A DNA stretch of 64,000 bases from Ascidiaceihabitans sp. (GTDB lineage: Bacteria > Pseudomonadota > Alphaproteobacteria > Rhodobacterales > Rhodobacteraceae). The stretch spans positions 1-64,000 of the forward strand of contig JAPKAB010000003.1 in assembly GCA_028825475.1 (NCBI GenBank), read 5' to 3'. Under the pieces are notes generated by a model. It ran no database searches, was not told where the DNA came from, and worked only from the letters and a program-made list of their open reading frames with translations. Positions 37,483 to 51,560 of the stretch are shown here, in pieces. Numbering within the stretch: the first letter of the stretch is position 1; each line of letters starts with the position of its first letter. The translations under genes were made by a program, and so were the position numbers.

Positions 37483-38119
37483 ATGGCCAATGCTAAAAAT
37501 AATAATCGCGCTTTGATTGAGGGGCGTGCGGCGTTGTTCGTGATTGATATACAAGCCAGCACATTCATTGATGACAGTCTGGTTCGTTCAATCGGGCTAC
37601 AAGGAACGTATGCTAAAGGCGCGTGTCGCAATTGATAAAGCGCGCGCTTGCGACATTCCTGTTATCTTCATCCAAGAGGTTCATCGTCCCGACCTATTAG
37701 ATTTTGGACGTGAATTGGACGGCGACGAGGATATCCACTGCCTCGAAGACAATCCAAAGACGGATATCGCGATCAAAGAGATGGATTTCCGTCCAACTGA
37801 TTACCTAATCCGAAAACGTCGTTATTCAGCGTTCTTTGGGACCGACTTTGAAATTTTGTTGCGTGGTTTGCAAGTGGACACACTGCTAATGGGTGGCGGT
37901 CTCACGGACGTTTGCGTGCATTATACTTTTGCGGATGGACACCAATCTGACTATTTTTGCCGCATCATCGAAGATTGTACCGGGGGATCAAGTTTAGATG
38001 CCCACCAGTATTCTTTGAGGGCGATGGAGTATCTGCAAACGGGTGCGTGTCGTTCTTTGGATGAGGTTTTGGAATCCATGGAGGAGGCAGGGCAAATGCA
38101 GTTGGTTCACCCAGCGTAA
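37483..38119 (+). pseudogene. Isochorismatase-family cysteine hydrolase, frameshifted
   Basis: With AGGAG at 37472-37476, an ATG at 37483 opens a frame whose N-terminus RAALFVIDIQAST carries the family's catalytic Asp. That frame stops at 37633-37635. From about 37590 the +1 frame continues the domain (GYKERMLKARVAIDKAR, IFIQEVHRPD, LIRKRRYSAFFGTD) through the catalytic Cys in GGGLTDVCVHYTFADGHQ to 38119. Joined, the product would be about 211 residues. Around 37596-37602 (ATCGGGCTAC), loss of one G would restore the frame. This is probably a recent pseudogene or a sequencing error; programmed frameshifting is less likely. Family members hydrolyse amides such as biuret or N-carbamoylsarcosine; substrate unknown. 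Confidence 0.8.
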
Positions 38120-38215
38120 GACATGTCATGTACGATCGCCACGTTCATGCCACATTTCGACCAATTTGAGGTCTTATTGATTTTGTAATGTCTTGTTGAA
38201 ATAAGGAATATTAGC

Positions 38216-38341
38216 ATGCAAACGATTCAGACTGGTTACCGTGGACTACGCCTTTTGGTCGATCTTAACTGGGATCGTGGGCTGTATTTAGGTACATTAT
38301 CTGCCTGTCTTTTGCTTGGTATCTGGATCTGTGGTATCTAG
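38216..38341 (+). CDS. Small single-pass membrane protein
   Basis: A 41-residue frame, starting MQTIQTGYRGLRLLVDLNWD, followed by a hydrophobic helix (LYLGTLSACLLLGIWICGI) that reaches the C-terminus. AAGGAA is nine bases upstream. Similar small proteins with an LNWDR motif before a terminal helix are, in my recollection, seen in Rhodobacterales. It lies in the gap between the broken hydrolase and bamA. Function unknown. Confidence 0.6.
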   Translation: MQTIQTGYRGLRLLVDLNWDRGLYLGTLSACLLLGIWICGI

Positions 38342-38475
38342 GGTAACCTGCTTCCCGCTAAATAGGGGGAAGAAATCAGTCTCATAGGGCAGATTTAGTA
38401 CGTTCGCGTTTTGACAACCCAGCCTATACTCGGTACTCATCAAGGCAACTTTTGTCTTAAGATTGGGTAATAACC

Positions 38476-40833
38476 ATGAAGTTGCGGTTTTCTAGCAAGC
38501 ACGGTGAAACACATGCATCTGGGGTTGCATTATTGGCAGCCAAACGGCTGATTGGTGTTTCCCTATTGGTTTCATCTACTTGGATGGCGGCGGCGATGCC
38601 TGCTGGTGCCCAAAATTACTCATTCAATAAGGTTGTGATCGACGGAAATGCGCGGATCGGAAATTCCGCAATTCTATCCCAAGTGGGAATCGCAACGGGC
38701 CAAACAGTTAGCGCTGGCCAGCTGAACGACGCATTTCAAAAACTTCAAAACAGTGGCTTGTTTGAAAGCGTTGCCATTTCTCCAGCTGGAAATACACTGA
38801 AAATCACGGTGGTTGAACGTCCAACGATCAATCGTGTGAACTTTGAGGGTAACCGCCGCAAGAAAGATTCCGTGCTGGAAGCTTTGGTTTCATCCGCCGA
38901 ACGTCGCGTTTTTAATCCCAACGTCGTAGAGGCAGATGCAGCAAAAATCGCTGAAGCTTATTCAAACGGTGGTCGTTTGGCTGCCCGTGTAACGCCTAAA
39001 ATCATTAAACGAAGCGACAATCGCGTTGATGTCGTATTTGAAGTTTTTGAAGGTGATATAGTAGAAGTCGAGCGCCTTAGCTTTGTTGGCAACCGCATTT
39101 ATTCAGACCGTCGTTTACGTCGTGTCCTTGGAACGAAGCAGGCGGGGCTATTCCGTGCTTTGGTAAAGGCCGATACGTTTGTTGAAGACCGCATCGAGTT
39201 CGACAAACAGGTTTTGCGCGAGTTTTACCTATCACGCGGATATATTGATTTCAGGACAAATTCTGTAAACGCAGAATTGGCTCAAGAACGTGATGGGCAT
39301 TTTATCGCTTTTAACATCCGTGAGGGACAGCAATTCAAATTCGGAAGCGTTTCGACAAGCAGTGAGCTAAATGATGTCGACGGTGACGAATATCAGGCAG
39401 TCACTAAAATCCGTCCGGGCGTCGTTTATTCCCCGACCTTGGTTGAGCAAGAAATCGCACGCATGGAGCGATTGGCCATTCGTCAAGGCGTAGATTTTTT
39501 GCGGGTTGAACCACGCATCACTCGTAATGATCGTGACTTAACACTCGATGTTGAATTTGTTTTGTCTCGCGGTCAGCGCGTGTTTGTTGAGCGGATTGAT
39601 ATTGAAGGCAATACGACTACTCTTGATCGTGTCATCCGTCGCCAGTTTAAATCTGCTGAGGGCGACCCATTCAATCCACGTGCAATTCGTGAATCTGCAG
39701 AACGTATCAGAGCGTTGGGGTTCTTTGCTAACGCGAACATCGATGCACGAGAAGGATCATCACCTGATCGCGTAATCGTTGACGTTGATGTCGAAGAACA
39801 ACCAACAGGCTCATTGGGCTTTGGCGGGTCGTTTTCTGCCAATGATGGATTTGGTGTTGCAATCACATTAAAGGAACCGAACTTTCTTGGACGTGGCCAA
39901 GGGGTCGATATTACTTTGAATACTGCCAAAGATTCTCGTCGCTATGGCTTTAATTTTATTGAACCTAACTTTCTCGGACGTGACGTTCGGTTTGGCCTTA
40001 ATCTAAATTATGCCGAAAGCGATAGTGCTTTCTCCACTTTCGATTCCACTACAGCGATCTTCCAACCCAGCTTGGGATTTCCGGTTAGGGAAAATGGTCG
40101 TGTTCAATTGCGCTATACTGCAGAGCAGGTCGAGATTGCTGCGCGTGATCCAGCAGCACATGGCGCGATTATTGGGCATGATATTACGGTGGGTAAGCAG
40201 ATTGCTTCGTCGATTGGTTACACATATCGCTATGACACACGGATATCGGGTTTAAACCCAGATGTAGGCGTTTTGCTGGAATTTTCACAAGACTTTGCGG
40301 GTCTTGGTGGCGATAGCAAATACGTGAAAACTACGGCTAAGGCTGTTGGGCAGCGGCGTGTTTTGAATGGTGACGTAGTCTTGCGTGCGACTGTTGAGGG
40401 CGGAGCGTTGTCCTTCAGTGGTGGTACGAACCGTACGGTTGATCGCTTTATCTTGACGCCTGGAATTTTGCGCGGCTTTGAGCCAGGTGGTATTGGGCCA
40501 CGTGATGCTACTGCTGGTGATACGTTAGGTGGTAACCTGTATGTCGCGGCCCGTTTTGAGGCCGAATTCCCTGTGGGATTGCCTGAGGAATACGGGATCA
40601 GTGGTGCACTTTTCTATGACGTCGGAAACCTTTGGGGGTTGAGCGGAGTTACGGGTGTCAACACTCCTGGTTCTGTCGACGGCGAAAGTGGTAGCCTGCG
40701 TCACGTCATTGGCTTTGGCATCCTATGGCAGACTCCAGTCGGTCCGCTTCGTTTTAACTTTACCGACGCATTGCATAAGGAAACTTATGATCGTGAACAG
40801 AGCTTTGACTTTACTTTGTCGACAACATTCTGA
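38476..40833 (+). CDS. bamA: Outer membrane protein assembly factor BamA
   Basis: A 785-residue outer-membrane protein that inserts beta-barrel proteins. A long signal peptide ends near residue 46 (PAGAQ). Five POTRA domains follow (about 50-400), e.g. NRVNFEGNRR, VERLSFVGNRIYSDRR and VERIDIEGNTTTLDRVIRR, then the beta-barrel with the lid motif ILRGFEPGGIGPRD and terminal Phe. Upstream, TTGACA at 38411 may be a -35 box. Part of the bamA-ompH-fabZ-lpxA-lpxI-lpxB cluster. Confidence 0.95.
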   Translation: MKLRFSSKHGETHASGVALLAAKRLIGVSLLVSSTWMAAAMPAGAQNYSFNKVVIDGNARIGNSAILSQVGIATGQTVSAGQLNDAFQKLQNSGLFESVAISPAGNTLKITVVERPTINRVNFEGNRRKKDSVLEALVSSAERRVFNPNVVEADAAKIAEAYSNGGRLAARVTPKIIKRSDNRVDVVFEVFEGDIVEVERLSFVGNRIYSDRRLRRVLGTKQAGLFRALVKADTFVEDRIEFDKQVLREFYLSRGYIDFRTNSVNAELAQERDGHFIAFNIREGQQFKFGSVSTSSELNDVDGDEYQAVTKIRPGVVYSPTLVEQEIARMERLAIRQGVDFLRVEPRITRNDRDLTLDVEFVLSRGQRVFVERIDIEGNTTTLDRVIRRQFKSAEGDPFNPRAIRESAERIRALGFFANANIDAREGSSPDRVIVDVDVEEQPTGSLGFGGSFSANDGFGVAITLKEPNFLGRGQGVDITLNTAKDSRRYGFNFIEPNFLGRDVRFGLNLNYAESDSAFSTFDSTTAIFQPSLGFPVRENGRVQLRYTAEQVEIAARDPAAHGAIIGHDITVGKQIASSIGYTYRYDTRISGLNPDVGVLLEFSQDFAGLGGDSKYVKTTAKAVGQRRVLNGDVVLRATVEGGALSFSGGTNRTVDRFILTPGILRGFEPGGIGPRDATAGDTLGGNLYVAARFEAEFPVGLPEEYGISGALFYDVGNLWGLSGVTGVNTPGSVDGESGSLRHVIGFGILWQTPVGPLRFNFTDALHKETYDREQSFDFTLSTTF

Positions 40834-40840
40834 TCCTAAG

Positions 40841-41398
40841 ATGTTTCTGCGCGCGTTCTTATTGACCTGTTCGATGGCCCTTTTGCCTATGGGGCAGGTC
40901 AATGCGCAACAAATTGATTTCGCTGTTGGTCGCACACTGGTTGTCGATACCCTCCTGCTCTTTAATAAAAGTCAGTTTGGCATTCGTGCCGCACAGCAGC
41001 TTGAAATCCAAGGGGCACAACTGGCTGAAGAGAACAAGGGCAAAGAAATTGCGCTTTCGGAAGAAGAAAAGCAACTGACAGCGTTGCGTGCGACAATGAC
41101 TGCCGAAAAATTTCGTATTCTGGCAGATGAGTTTGACCAAAAGGTCCAAACGACACGCGATGAGCAGCTTGCCAAGACACAGGCACTGAGCACGCAGATC
41201 GAAACCCAGCGCAATACGTTTTTGAATGCAGCAGCTCCGGTTTTGCAGGCTTTGATGCTTGAAGTCGGTGCAACGGTACTTTTGGAACGTAGAAATGTAG
41301 TTCTGAGCACCAATACGGCTGACATCACCGCTATCGCGATTGCGCAAATAGATGGCGTTCTTGGCGACGGATCACAATCTGCAACATCTGTTGATTGA
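40841..41398 (+). CDS. OmpH/Skp family periplasmic chaperone
   Basis: A 185-residue exported protein with a signal peptide (residues 1-22, QVNAQQ) and a long coiled-coil body rich in Glu, Lys and Gln (about residues 45-130), as in Skp/OmpH chaperones that carry outer-membrane proteins to BamA. ATG 40841 lies seven bases after the bamA stop; a 62-codon upstream extension would overlap bamA and is not used. Location directly after bamA supports the call. Confidence 0.88.
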   Translation: MFLRAFLLTCSMALLPMGQVNAQQIDFAVGRTLVVDTLLLFNKSQFGIRAAQQLEIQGAQLAEENKGKEIALSEEEKQLTALRATMTAEKFRILADEFDQKVQTTRDEQLAKTQALSTQIETQRNTFLNAAAPVLQALMLEVGATVLLERRNVVLSTNTADITAIAIAQIDGVLGDGSQSATSVD

Positions 41399-41485
41399 CC
41401 GCGACCTTGCCCCGCATGCGCTGGCAAGGTAGTCATAAGTAACTGTTAATTCACAACCCTCTAATGACAAGAAAAGAGCTGGCCC

Positions 41486-41950
41486 ATGAGTTCCGAGCTG
41501 CTAACCGCTGATATTAATCTGATCCAACGCATCTTGCCGCACCGCTATCCATTTCTATTGGTAGATAAAGTTCTCGATATCGACGGAACACAGTCCTCAC
41601 GTGGAATTAAGAACGTTACTATGAATGAACCACATTTTCAGGGTCATTTCCCCGGCAACCCAATTATGCCAGGTGTCACTATTGTTGAGGCAATGGCACA
41701 AACTGCTGCAGTGATGGTTGGCACGGCGTTGAATATGGCCGACAAAGAAATGCAGGTCTATTTTATGGCGATTGATGGCTGCAAATTCCGTCGTAAAGTT
41801 ATACCGGGCGATGTACTTGAGCTAAAGCTGACAACGGTTCGTGGCAAACCTGGCGGTAAAGTCTGGAAATTCTCCGGCATTGCTGAAGTCGACGGCGAGA
41901 TGGCCGCTGAAGCACAGTTTACTGCCATGATGGATCTCCCAAAGGAGTAA
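41486..41950 (+). CDS. fabZ: 3-hydroxyacyl-ACP dehydratase FabZ
   Basis: A 154-residue hot-dog-fold dehydratase of fatty acid synthesis. [13 protein letters not shown] and the catalytic His motif [11 protein letters not shown] with the downstream acid in EAMAQ are present. Full length. Followed five bases later by lpxA; the intergenic AAAGGAG overlapping its end serves lpxA. Confidence 0.95.
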   Translation: MSSELLTADINLIQRILPHRYPFLLVDKVLDIDGTQSSRGIKNVTMNEPHFQGHFPGNPIMPGVTIVEAMAQTAAVMVGTALNMADKEMQVYFMAIDGCKFRRKVIPGDVLELKLTTVRGKPGGKVWKFSGIAEVDGEMAAEAQFTAMMDLPKE

Positions 41951-41955
41951 TTGCT

Positions 41956-42738
41956 TTGAGCAATATTCACCCTTCTAGCGTGATTGAAGACGGCGCACAG
42001 ATCGATCCAAGTGCCGTCATTGGTCCGTTTTGCTTAGTTGGATCCGAAGTTATTATCGGTCCTGACGTTGAGCTGAAAAGTCATGTCGTCGTCAAAGGCC
42101 GCACCGAGATTGGCGAGGGGACCGTTGTGTTCTCGTTTGCTGTGATTGGCGAAATCCCACAGGACCTTAAGTTCAAAGGTGAACAATCAGGACTTTTGAT
42201 AGGTAAGCGCAATCGTATTCGTGAGCACGTGACAATGAATGCTGGCACCGAAGGCGGTGGTGGAATGACCAAAATTGGCGACGATTGCCTGTTTATGGCG
42301 GGCTGTCATATTGCCCATGATGCGATCATTGGTGATCGAGTAATCGTTGTGAATTCTGCGGCTGTTGCTGGCCACTGTATCTTAGAGGACGATGTAATCG
42401 TTGGTGGCCTTTCTGGTATTCACCAATTTGTCCGCATTGGACGCGGCGCTATTATCGGTGCGGTGACAATGGTGACAAATGATGTGATACCATACGGTCT
42501 GGTCCAAGCGCCGAGAGGTGCATTGGATGGCTTGAACCTTGTAGGATTGAAGCGTCGCGGGGTCGCGCGGGCCGACATAACTGCATTGCGCGCCGCGTTC
42601 CAGATGCTGGCACAGGGCGAGGGGACATTCCACAATCGTATTGAACGACTTGGTGCAGAAACTGAAAGCACATATGTCAAAGAAATCGTCGATTTTGTAA
42701 CGGGTGATACTGACCGCTCGTTTTTGACGCCGCGCTGA
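41956..42738 (+). CDS. lpxA: UDP-N-acetylglucosamine acyltransferase
   Basis: A 260-residue left-handed beta-helix acyltransferase catalysing the first step of lipid A synthesis. Hexapeptide repeats run from IHPSSVIEDGAQIDPSAVIG to about residue 170, with the catalytic His in MAGCHIAHD. It starts at TTG 41956 with AAAGGAG (41941-41947) eight bases upstream; no ATG is available before the conserved start. Its stop overlaps the lpxI ATG by one base (TGATG). Confidence 0.94.
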   Translation: MSNIHPSSVIEDGAQIDPSAVIGPFCLVGSEVIIGPDVELKSHVVVKGRTEIGEGTVVFSFAVIGEIPQDLKFKGEQSGLLIGKRNRIREHVTMNAGTEGGGGMTKIGDDCLFMAGCHIAHDAIIGDRVIVVNSAAVAGHCILEDDVIVGGLSGIHQFVRIGRGAIIGAVTMVTNDVIPYGLVQAPRGALDGLNLVGLKRRGVARADITALRAAFQMLAQGEGTFHNRIERLGAETESTYVKEIVDFVTGDTDRSFLTPR

Positions 42739-43529
42739 TGCTGGCACTTATTTGCGGAGCAGGCGCTTTGCCTGCTCAAGTTTCTAATGCACAGCCTGAG
42801 AAGCCATTGGTTTGTGTAATGGAAGGGTTTGCGCCTGATGGATTAAGCGCTGACCTTAACTTTCGTCTTGAAACGTTGGGTTCTTTGTTGATCCAATTAG
42901 GACAGCACGGTGTAACTGACGTTTGCCTGTGTGGAGCGATTGATCGTCCTAGCCTTGATCCAAGCAAGCTGGACGAACATACAGCACCCCTTATCCCTCT
43001 AATAGCAGGTGCGCTAACATCAGGTGATGATGGTGCTCTGCGTGCTGTAATGGGGCTGTTTGAACAGACCGGATTCACTGTGCGTGCTGCGCACGAGTTG
43101 GTTCCGGACCTTGTCGCTCCTCCAGGTGTTTTGAGTGAAAAATGGCCAGACGAACAAATGCGCGAAGATGCAAAGCTAGGTTCCAATGTGTTGGCTGCCT
43201 TAGCACCGATGGATGTTGGCCAAGCGTGTGTAACGGGTGGTGGGCAGCTGATCGGAATGGAAACGATCGGGGGCACCGATTTTATGCTGTCCCATCTTCC
43301 AGACACGTCACTGCGAGCACAGGGCGTTTTGGTCAAAGGACCTAAATTTGGGCAGGACACCCGCGCAGATATGCCAACCATAGGTCCTGAAACGATCGAA
43401 AATGTGAAAAAAGCTGGTTTGTCTGGCGTCGTAATTGATGCGGGCGATGTAATTTTGCTTGAGCCTGAGAAATGTATTGCTTTGGCTAACGCTGCGGGCT
43501 TGGTCCTTTGGTCGCGGACAGGGGAATAA
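42738..43529 (+). CDS. lpxI: UDP-2,3-diacylglucosamine pyrophosphatase LpxI
   Basis: A 263-residue enzyme of the LpxI (DUF1009) family that replaces LpxH in alphaproteobacteria. The N-terminal CGAGALP, the GLLADL-type middle region and the C-terminal domain with GPKFGQDTRADMPTIGPETIENV and GVVIDAGDVILLE (key Asp in the family) are visible. Position between lpxA and lpxB supports the role in lipid X formation. Confidence 0.92.
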   Translation: MLALICGAGALPAQVSNAQPEKPLVCVMEGFAPDGLSADLNFRLETLGSLLIQLGQHGVTDVCLCGAIDRPSLDPSKLDEHTAPLIPLIAGALTSGDDGALRAVMGLFEQTGFTVRAAHELVPDLVAPPGVLSEKWPDEQMREDAKLGSNVLAALAPMDVGQACVTGGGQLIGMETIGGTDFMLSHLPDTSLRAQGVLVKGPKFGQDTRADMPTIGPETIENVKKAGLSGVVIDAGDVILLEPEKCIALANAAGLVLWSRTGE

Positions 43530-43532
43530 AAG

Positions 43533-44708
43533 GTGCGCGTCTTTGTCATAGCGGGCGAACCTTCTGGAGATAAGCTGGGCGGTGCATTGATGGCGGGGCT
43601 GCGTCAGTTACGTCCAGATGTGCAGTTCGACGGCGTAGGCGGGGTTATGATGCAAGCCCAAGGCCTAAACAGTCGTTTCCTAATGGACGAATTGAGCGTG
43701 ATGGGAATAGCCGAAGTGCTACCTAAATATCGTCATCTCAAACGCCGTATAGCTCAAACTGCACAAGCTGTGATTGACAGTAATCCTGACGTTTTAATCA
43801 CAATCGATAGTCCTGATTTTTCGCTGCGTGTTGCGAAATTGGTCAAGCAATCGAGTGATATTCGTTGTGTACATTATGTGGCACCAACTGTCTGGGCATG
43901 GCGACCAAAACGTGCGGCAAAGATGGCGAAGATGATCGATCATGTTCTTGCGTTATTCCCGTTTGAGCCACCCTATATGGAAGCTGAAGGGATGGATTGC
44001 GATTTTGTTGGGCACCCAGTTGCGGCAGAACCTGTTGCATCTAAGGATGAAAAAGCTGCCTTTCGCGCAAAATACGGCCTTGAAAAGGCCGCGCCACTGC
44101 TGCTGGTCTTACCTGGATCACGTAAAGGTGAGGTAACCCGTCTGGCCAAGGTTTTAGGTGATGCTCTAGAAACAATTTTAGCAAAACACCCTGACATGCG
44201 CGTGGTTGTACCTGCCGCGGGACCAGTTGCTGAATTGGTAGAGCAAGAAACGAAAGAGTGGCCGATCATTCCAATAGTCCTTGATCCGTGTGGCCGAGAA
44301 TTAGACGAAGTCATGGCCGAAAAACGAGCTGCTTTTGCCGCAGCGGATTTTGCGATTGCCGTATCCGGAACCGTTGCGCTTGAGCTGGCGGCTGCACATA
44401 CGCCGATGGTCAGTGCCTACGACCTTAATTGGTTAAGTCGGGTTGTCATCAAGCGCATGGTGAAAATCGACACTGGGAATTTGATCAACCTTGTTTCAGA
44501 CACCCGTCATGTTCCGGAATTTATCGGTGAAGAGTGTCGTTCTGACCTGATTTCAGAGGGTTTAGAGAAATTGATTTTAAACCCACAGCCACAATTAGAC
44601 GCGATGGCCGATACGATGGATCAGCTGGGGCAGGATGGTGAAGACCCAGGTTTACGTGCTGCACGTGCTGTTCTTGCGCGAATGCCCATCCTTAAATCCG
44701 AACCTTAA
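43533..44708 (+). CDS. lpxB: Lipid-A-disaccharide synthase
   Basis: A 391-residue glycosyltransferase joining lipid X to UDP-diacylglucosamine. It starts at GTG 43533, four bases after lpxI, with a GGGG/AAAGG stretch upstream. Motifs: AGEPSGDKLGGAL, the SPDFSLR and PTVWAWRPKRAAKM region, LVLPGSRKGEV and SGTVALELAAAHTPMV. Peripheral inner-membrane enzyme. Convergent with mnmA, 40 bases apart. Confidence 0.95.
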   Translation: MRVFVIAGEPSGDKLGGALMAGLRQLRPDVQFDGVGGVMMQAQGLNSRFLMDELSVMGIAEVLPKYRHLKRRIAQTAQAVIDSNPDVLITIDSPDFSLRVAKLVKQSSDIRCVHYVAPTVWAWRPKRAAKMAKMIDHVLALFPFEPPYMEAEGMDCDFVGHPVAAEPVASKDEKAAFRAKYGLEKAAPLLLVLPGSRKGEVTRLAKVLGDALETILAKHPDMRVVVPAAGPVAELVEQETKEWPIIPIVLDPCGRELDEVMAEKRAAFAAADFAIAVSGTVALELAAAHTPMVSAYDLNWLSRVVIKRMVKIDTGNLINLVSDTRHVPEFIGEECRSDLISEGLEKLILNPQPQLDAMADTMDQLGQDGEDPGLRAARAVLARMPILKSEP

Positions 44709-44748
44709 AGCCTGCGCTAAACGCGCTGCCAATATTTTGGGTTTGTGG

Positions 44749-45891
44749 TCAGCCTTTGTGAATCCATCCACCACCAAAGATGCGGCTGCTGTCACGATCA
44801 TAAAACACACAGGCTTGTCCGGGTGATATACCTTGCTCTGCCGCAACCAGTTCAACTGTTGCTTCGGTTTCTGAAATTGGGCGTATAACAGCTTCTGTTG
44901 GTGGGCGAGTTGACCGAACACGTACCCCAACAACCCATTCTTCGCGTGACGTGATCGGTTCATCGCCCAACCAGTTGATTTCTTTTAGGGGAACAATACG
45001 CGTCGCCAACATGGATTTCGGCCCGACAACAACTTGCTTTGTGTCTGCGTCTAGCTTGACCACGTAAAGTGGGTCTTCCAATCCACCAATGCCCAATCCA
45101 CGGCGCTGGCCAATGGTGTAATTGATAACACCGTCATGGCGTGCCAATACTTTGCCATCGACATCTACAATGTCACCGGGCGCTGCCGCTTCTGGACGTA
45201 ACTTGCGGATAACGGACGCATAATCCCCATCAGGGACAAAGCATATGTCTTGACTGTCGGGTTTGTCAGCAACGCTAAGGTCATATTTTGCGGCGAGCGC
45301 ACGTGTGGCGTCCTTTGACGGCAGATGGCCCAGTGGGAATCGCAAGTAATCGAGTTGTTCAGCCGTAGTTGAGAACAAGAAATAGCTTTGATCGCGGTTG
45401 GAATCAGCGGCACTATGCAATTCAGGTCCGTTTTCACCGACCATGCGCTGAATATAGTGTCCCGTTGCCATGCAATCTGCCTCAAGATCTTTGGCGGTTT
45501 CCAAAAGATCTTTAAACTTTACTCTTTCATTGCATCGAATGCATGGAACCGGTGTAGCACCGCCCAAATAGCTATCTGCGAACTCATCGATTACAGCATC
45601 CTTAAAGACGTTTTCGTAGTCCAAAACATAGTGCGGAAAGCCCATGGTTTCGGCTACGCGCCGTGCATCATGAATATCGATTCCAGCACAGCATGCGCCC
45701 TTTTTTGCAAGGGCAGCGCCGTGATCATAGAGCTGTAAAGTAACACCGACGACGTCATAGCCTTCTTCCGCAAGCATCGCCGCGACAACAGAACTGTCGA
45801 CGCCGCCAGACATCGCCACAACAACACGTGTTTCTGCAGGCGATTTGTGGAATCCAAGAGAATTCAAAGGGGTATTTTGATCAAGCGTCAT
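44749..45891 (-). CDS. mnmA: tRNA-specific 2-thiouridylase MnmA
   Basis: A 380-residue ATP-dependent enzyme that thiolates U34 of tRNA-Lys, -Glu and -Gln. PP-loop [12 protein letters not shown] (residues 23-34), the first catalytic Cys in PVPCIRCN and the second in [12 protein letters not shown], and [12 protein letters not shown] are all present. AGGAG lies about eight bases upstream of ATG 45891. Divergent from sciP. Confidence 0.95.
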   Translation of the reverse strand: MTLDQNTPLNSLGFHKSPAETRVVVAMSGGVDSSVVAAMLAEEGYDVVGVTLQLYDHGAALAKKGACCAGIDIHDARRVAETMGFPHYVLDYENVFKDAVIDEFADSYLGGATPVPCIRCNERVKFKDLLETAKDLEADCMATGHYIQRMVGENGPELHSAADSNRDQSYFLFSTTAEQLDYLRFPLGHLPSKDATRALAAKYDLSVADKPDSQDICFVPDGDYASVIRKLRPEAAAPGDIVDVDGKVLARHDGVINYTIGQRRGLGIGGLEDPLYVVKLDADTKQVVVGPKSMLATRIVPLKEINWLGDEPITSREEWVVGVRVRSTRPPTEAVIRPISETEATVELVAAEQGISPGQACVFYDRDSSRIFGGGWIHKG

Positions 45892-46015
45892 GACGGTTCT
45901 CCTGGCGTTGAATAGTAATATAGGAAAATCCTAATCACTCTCAAGGGGCGGCTTCACCCCTCATTAAGCGCGATTACGCGAATGTGCCAGCGGTGGCATT
46001 AGAAAGGGGTGAATG

Positions 46016-46294
46016 ATGTTTTTGAAAAAGGTTGATGGACCACGTGCTGTAACGTTGCAGGATGGGTCAGTGATTACGTTGGCGGATTTACCAGCAAAGA
46101 ACACAATGCGATGGGTGGCATCACGTAAAGCTGCAGTTGTGCGAGGTGTATTATATGGACTGATTAGCGCTAAAGCGGCGCAAGAGCGATACGGCATTAG
46201 CAACGCCGAATTTCAAGAATGGGTGAAAGCAGTTAGTTTGCATGGCGAAGCTGCATTACGAGCCACAGCGGTTCAAAAATATATACAACCTTAG
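46016..46294 (+). CDS. sciP: CtrA inhibitor SciP (DUF1153)
   Basis: A 92-residue helix-turn-helix protein that in Caulobacter binds CtrA and blocks activation of CtrA targets. The family features FLKKVDGPRAVTLQDGS, ADLP, RWVASRKAAVVRGVLYGLI and YGISNAEFQEWVKAV are clear. Two adjacent ATGs exist; 46016 is six bases after AAAGGGG and is preferred over 46013. It immediately precedes ctrA, which ties the inhibitor to its partner gene. Confidence 0.93.
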   Translation: MFLKKVDGPRAVTLQDGSVITLADLPAKNTMRWVASRKAAVVRGVLYGLISAKAAQERYGISNAEFQEWVKAVSLHGEAALRATAVQKYIQP

Positions 46295-46320
46295 GTTGTT
46301 CAGTTATCTTGGTAATATCG

Positions 46321-46336
46321 GTAACCGGTAGTTAAC
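46321..46336 (+). promoter_or_regulatory. CtrA box upstream of ctrA
   Basis: GTAA-CCGGTAG-TTAAC fits the CtrA consensus TTAA-N7-TTAA(C) with one mismatch. It lies 57 bases before the ctrA start, in the gap after sciP, and suggests autoregulation of ctrA as known in other alphaproteobacteria. Confidence 0.6.
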
Positions 46337-46392
46337 CATTTGTGGTCAAGTATGGGGCAACGATGAAACCCAGCCCGATGCGGAGACTGAAA

Positions 46393-47103
46393 ATGCGCGT
46401 GTTACTTATTGAAGACGATCCAACGACATCAAAGAGCATCGAACTGATGCTCACTCATGCAAATTTGAACGTTTATGCCACAGATTTAGGCGAAGAGGGG
46501 ATCGATCTGGCAAAGTTGTACGACTACGATTTGATCCTTTTGGATTTAGATCTACCAGATATGAACGGCCATGAAGTGCTGCGCCAACTACGTTTATCTC
46601 GTATTCAAACACCGATTTTAATTTTGTCGGGATCTGATGATACCGAAAGCAAAATCAAGGGTTTCGGGTTTGGTGCCGACGACTATCTTACAAAGCCGTT
46701 CCATCGCGAAGAATTAGTTGCGCGCATCCATGCGATTATTCGGCGGTCCAAAGGGCATTCACAGTCCGTGATTGAAACGGGTATGGTGTCTGTGAACCTT
46801 GATGCTAAAACAGTGAGTGCCGAAGGTAAAACGGTGCATTTAACCGGTAAAGAATATCAAATGTTTGAATTGTTGAGTTTGCGCAAAGGCACTACGTTGA
46901 CCAAAGAGATGTTCCTAAATCACCTGTACGGTGGAATGGATGAGCCCGAGTTGAAGATTATCGATGTTTTTATCTGCAAACTTCGTAAGAAATTAAGCAT
47001 CGCAACGAATGGCGAAAACAATATCGAAACAGTTTGGGGGCGTGGATATGTGCTGCGTGATCCAGAGCCCGTCAACGAAGATCGCATATCGATAAGCGCC
47101 TAA
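46393..47103 (+). CDS. ctrA: Cell cycle / flagellar response regulator CtrA
   Basis: A 236-residue OmpR-type response regulator. The receiver domain (residues 1-120) has acidic pocket EDD (7-9), phospho-acceptor Asp51 in LLDLDLPDM and Lys in TKPF. The winged-helix DNA-binding domain (about 130-228) includes [17 protein letters not shown] and [10 protein letters not shown]. In Rhodobacterales CtrA controls motility, gene transfer agent and other non-essential traits. ATG 46393 starts the conserved MRVLLIEDD directly; the in-frame ATG at 46342 is not needed. Confidence 0.95.
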   Translation: MRVLLIEDDPTTSKSIELMLTHANLNVYATDLGEEGIDLAKLYDYDLILLDLDLPDMNGHEVLRQLRLSRIQTPILILSGSDDTESKIKGFGFGADDYLTKPFHREELVARIHAIIRRSKGHSQSVIETGMVSVNLDAKTVSAEGKTVHLTGKEYQMFELLSLRKGTTLTKEMFLNHLYGGMDEPELKIIDVFICKLRKKLSIATNGENNIETVWGRGYVLRDPEPVNEDRISISA

Positions 47104-47209
47104 CAAAGCGAATTTAAACAATTGGTAATTTGCCGTTTTTGGTGTGATGGGCTTTTGTTTAGGCACCATTTTGATTGGTTGTTGCAGAAAACAAACTGGA
47201 CGTAGTTAA

Positions 47210-51459
<4,250 letters not shown>

Positions 51460-51467
51460 TAATTACT

Positions 51468-51502
51468 GTTCCGATTTGTTCACCTTTGTTCTTATTTAGT
51501 TC
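51468..51502 (+). promoter_or_regulatory. SOS (LexA) box and phased GTTC array
   Basis: GTTC half-sites occur at 51468, 51478, 51488 and 51499. The last two form GTTC-TTATTTA-GTTC (51488-51502), exactly the alphaproteobacterial LexA site GTTC-N7-GTTC. The others are spaced 10 bases, in phase with the helix. CACCTTTGTTCT (51481-51492) also recurs as a perfect 12-base inverted copy at 51525-51536. The sites lie 59-93 bases before the small gene at 51561. Confidence 0.7.
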
Positions 51503-51560
51503 TTTACTTTGCGTTTCGAAAATGAGAACAAAGGTGCAACAAAGAACATGAGGCACTGAC

